Shown here one piece after another: positions 4,438-6,899 of a DNA stretch of 6,899 nt (positions are counted from its first letter, which is position 1; every line of letters begins with the position of its first letter). The notes beneath the pieces were generated by a model that saw only the letters and a program-made list of their open reading frames with translations, searched no databases and was not told the origin of the DNA. Made by a program: the position numbers and the translations under genes. The DNA comes from Firmicutes bacterium UBA5420 (GTDB lineage: Bacteria; Bacillota; Limnochordia; Darwinibacteriales; Darwinibacteriaceae): NCBI GenBank assembly GCA_002409455.1, contig DHNI01000005.1, positions 21,648 to 28,546 of the forward strand. Direction: 5' to 3'.

Positions 4438-6899
4438 ATGCGCAAGATGACTGTTAATGGAAACTTCGCTGCTGCCCATGTGGCGTATGCCTTTAGTGAC
4501 GTTGCCGCGATTTATCCCATTACTCCATCGTCCGACATGGGTGAGTACTGTGATGAATGGGCCGCCCACGGACAAAAGAACATTTTCGGGCGTCCTGTAC
4601 GTGTAGCAGAACTGCAATCTGAAGCAGGAGCCGCGGGGGCGGTGCATGGCTCTTTGGTAGGCGGAGCTTTTACCTCCACGTTTACTGCGTCTCAAGGACT
4701 ACTTCTGATGATTCCAAACATGTACAAGATTTCCGGCGAACTCTTACCTACTGTTTTCCATGTATCAGCCCGCTCTGTGGCAGCCCATGCCCTATCTATT
4801 TTTGGCGATCATTCTGACGTAATGGCTGCTCGCCAAACAGGATTTGCCTTGCTTGCCTCAGCTTCCGTTCAAGAGGCCATGGACCTTGCACTCGTTGCAC
4901 ACCTGGCTACCCTCAAGAGTAGTGTGCCTTTTGTTCACTTCTTTGACGGGTTTAGAACATCGCATGAGTATCAAAAAATTGATGTCATTGACTATGACGA
5001 AATAGCTAAGCTCGTCGATCAAGACGCCATTGCGAAATTCAGAGCCAGGGCTATGAATCCTGAGCATCCACACCAACGGGGAACCGCCCAGAATCCTGAT
5101 ATTTATTTCCAGGGTCGCGAGGCTGCCAACCCCTACTACCTAGCCGTACCGGAGATCGTGATTGAAGCGATGAAGCAGGTTGGTGAATTAACTGGCCGCT
5201 CTTACAAGCCTTTTGACTATGTGGGAGCCAAAGATGCTGAACATGTCATCGTTTCTATGGGTTCGAGCAATGATACAATTGAAGAGACAGTAAACTACCT
5301 CAACGCCCAGGGTGCCAAAGTGGGTCTGGTCAAAGTTCGTCTCTATCGTCCATTCTCTGCTAAACATTTTGTAGAGATGATTCCTGCCACAACCAAGCGC
5401 ATCGCTGTCTTAGACCGCTGCAAAGAGCCAGGCGCTCTAGGAGAACCTTTGCACCTTGATGTACAGGCAGCACTTGTTGAGACTGGCCGTGGCAACATTG
5501 AGGTTGTAGGTGGACGCTATGGTCTCAGCTCGAAGCAGTTTACCCCTGCCATGGTTAAAGCCGTCTTTGATAACCTAGCAGGCAGCGATCCTAAGAATCA
5601 TTTTACTGTTGGAATTAATGATGATGTGACAAACACGTCCTTAGAGTTGAAAGAAGACTTGGATATAGCACCTAAGGGACTCTTTAGTGCTAAGTTCTAT
5701 GGCCTCGGTTCTGACGGTACCGTTGGTGCCAACCAAAACAGCATCAAAATTATCGGTGACGAAACAGACATGTATGCCCAAGGCTACTTTGAGTATGACT
5801 CCAAGAAGTCCGGCGGTATTACCATTTCTCACCTGCGCTTTGGTCACACTCCGATTAAGGCACCTTACCTTGTAAGCCAGGCAAATCTTGTGGCATGCCA
5901 CAACCCCTCTTATGTAACTCGTTATGATATGTTAGAGGGCATTAAAGAAGGCGGCGTATTCTTGCTCAACTCTCCTTGGACTCTAGAGGAAATGGAAACA
6001 GAATTGCCAGCTTCCCTCAAGAAGACGATTGCCGAGAAGAAGCTCCGTTTCTACAACATTGATGCCGTAAAGATCGCAGCAGAAATTGGATTAGGCGGTC
6101 GCATTAACACCATTTTGCAAGCCTCCTTCTTCCAGATTGCCAATGTTATTCCGGCTGCTGACGCCCTGAAATTTATCAAAGAAGCCATTTTCCAAAGCTA
6201 TGGCGATAAGGGCGAAAAGATCGTTAACATGAACTATGCGGCTGTTGACAGCGCTACTTCACACTTGGTTGAGATCAACTACCCGACCAGCTGGGCTAAT
6301 GCCACTGAGGCCGCTGCAGCTGTAGAAGCAACGATTCCTTATGTGGATAACGTAGTTCGTCCCGTGCAGGCTCTAAGAGGTGACGATCTTCCTGTGAGCA
6401 CCTTTAGTGCTGATGGAACCGTTCCCACCGGAACTACCGCCTACGAAAAACGCGGCATTGCCATTACGGTTCCGAAGTGGATTGCAGAGAATTGTATCCA
6501 ATGTAACCAGTGTTCCTTTGTCTGCCCCCACGCTGTAATTCGTCCTTTCCTAGCAACAGAAGAGGATTTAGCGGATGCACCGGCAGAATTTGAAACACTG
6601 AAGGGTGTAGGACGCGACTTGGCTGACCTACGCTATCGCATCCAGATTTCGCCTCTAGATTGTACCGGTTGCGGCAACTGTGCTCAGGTTTGTCCTGCGA
6701 AGGAAAAAGCCCTTGTCATGGAGCCTCTAGCCGACCATGCCGAAGTGCAGGATGCAAACTGGAATTTCGCTATGACCCTACCTAACCGCGGTGCTCATAT
6801 CACCCCGAACAATGTAAAGGGTAGCCAATTCAAGCAACCACTCTTTGAGTTCTCTGGTGCCTGTGCCGGTTGCGGTGAAACAGCCTATATTAAACTGGC
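4438..6899 (+). CDS. nifJ: Pyruvate:ferredoxin (flavodoxin) oxidoreductase (partial, C-terminus beyond window)
   Basis: Single-chain PFOR, a cytosolic enzyme that converts pyruvate, CoA and oxidised ferredoxin to acetyl-CoA, CO2 and reduced ferredoxin using thiamine pyrophosphate and three [4Fe-4S] clusters. The first 820 residues are present; the family is about 1,170-1,200. Domain I contains YPITPSS with T29, E62 in VAELQSEAG and R112 in HVSARS, matching the catalytic T31, E64 and R114 of the Desulfovibrio africanus enzyme with a constant offset. Next come domain II (VIVSMGSSNDTIEETVNYL), domain III (KFYGLGSDGTVGANQNSIKI) and a two-cluster ferredoxin domain with C686, C689, C692, C696 and C742, C745, C748, C752. 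The proximal-cluster pair C809/C812 (ACAGCGET) opens the last TPP-binding domain at the window edge. The frame is open throughout. The ATG has AAGGGGG at 4419-4425, an unusually long 12-nt spacing; M4 (4447) is less likely. It is preceded by its own promoter and structured leader. Confidence 0.96.
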   Translation, partial: MRKMTVNGNFAAAHVAYAFSDVAAIYPITPSSDMGEYCDEWAAHGQKNIFGRPVRVAELQSEAGAAGAVHGSLVGGAFTSTFTASQGLLLMIPNMYKISGELLPTVFHVSARSVAAHALSIFGDHSDVMAARQTGFALLASASVQEAMDLALVAHLATLKSSVPFVHFFDGFRTSHEYQKIDVIDYDEIAKLVDQDAIAKFRARAMNPEHPHQRGTAQNPDIYFQGREAANPYYLAVPEIVIEAMKQVGELTGRSYKPFDYVGAKDAEHVIVSMGSSNDTIEETVNYLNAQGAKVGLVKVRLYRPFSAKHFVEMIPATTKRIAVLDRCKEPGALGEPLHLDVQAALVETGRGNIEVVGGRYGLSSKQFTPAMVKAVFDNLAGSDPKNHFTVGINDDVTNTSLELKEDLDIAPKGLFSAKFYGLGSDGTVGANQNSIKIIGDETDMYAQGYFEYDSKKSGGITISHLRFGHTPIKAPYLVSQANLVACHNPSYVTRYDMLEGIKEGGVFLLNSPWTLEEMETELPASLKKTIAEKKLRFYNIDAVKIAAEIGLGGRINTILQASFFQIANVIPAADALKFIKEAIFQSYGDKGEKIVNMNYAAVDSATSHLVEINYPTSWANATEAAAAVEATIPYVDNVVRPVQALRGDDLPVSTFSADGTVPTGTTAYEKRGIAITVPKWIAENCIQCNQCSFVCPHAVIRPFLATEEDLADAPAEFETLKGVGRDLADLRYRIQISPLDCTGCGNCAQVCPAKEKALVMEPLADHAEVQDANWNFAMTLPNRGAHITPNNVKGSQFKQPLFEFSGACAGCGETAYIKL

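Noticed and set aside
4210..4695. Two consecutive minus-strand frames over the PFOR leader and start
   Set aside because: They oppose a near-consensus promoter and the PFOR coding start, and encode nothing recognisable.

Overview
The window reads as chromosomal DNA of an anaerobic Gram-positive (Bacillota, Clostridia-like) bacterium. The evidence is a Veg protein (a Bacillota family), strong AAGGGG-type ribosome binding sites, a ydaO/yuaA-type cyclic di-AMP riboswitch, a short clostridial-style FeoB and a long single-chain pyruvate:ferredoxin oxidoreductase. Base composition is balanced and looks even across the window. I see no insertion sequence, phage gene, tRNA, rRNA or CRISPR array. I cannot name the genus.

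Layout, left to right. (1) Positions 1-599, minus strand: N-terminal part of trkA, the NAD-binding regulatory subunit of a K+ uptake system, cut by the window edge. (2) Positions 600-1001: a divergent promoter region whose -10 elements overlap in an 11-bp palindrome, followed on the plus strand by a highly structured leader that I recognise as a c-di-AMP (ydaO/yuaA) riboswitch with a terminator-like platform. (3) Positions 1002-1262, plus: veg. (4) Positions 1299-1329: a probably bidirectional terminator. (5) Positions 1328-1939, minus: an HD-domain phosphohydrolase convergent with veg. (6) Positions 2073-4150, plus: feoA-feoB, overlapping by 19 nt, for ferrous iron uptake. (7) Positions 4151-4437: intergenic region with a near-consensus promoter and a roughly 185-nt leader that folds on paper into a multi-branched structure ending in a U-rich run. 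(8) Positions 4438-6899, plus: the first 820 residues of pyruvate:ferredoxin (flavodoxin) oxidoreductase, running off the window.

How the parts may fit together. The left third has a potassium/c-di-AMP theme: c-di-AMP is known to bind RCK_C domains of some K+ channel regulators and to control K+ transport genes through ydaO riboswitches. Here the two occur back to back, but the riboswitch points at veg and not at trkA. The right half joins ferrous iron import (feoAB) to a large iron-sulfur enzyme (PFOR) that would consume that iron; they have separate promoters, so this is adjacency and not an operon. The two items most worth a second look are the riboswitch-veg arrangement and the unassigned structured leader in front of PFOR.
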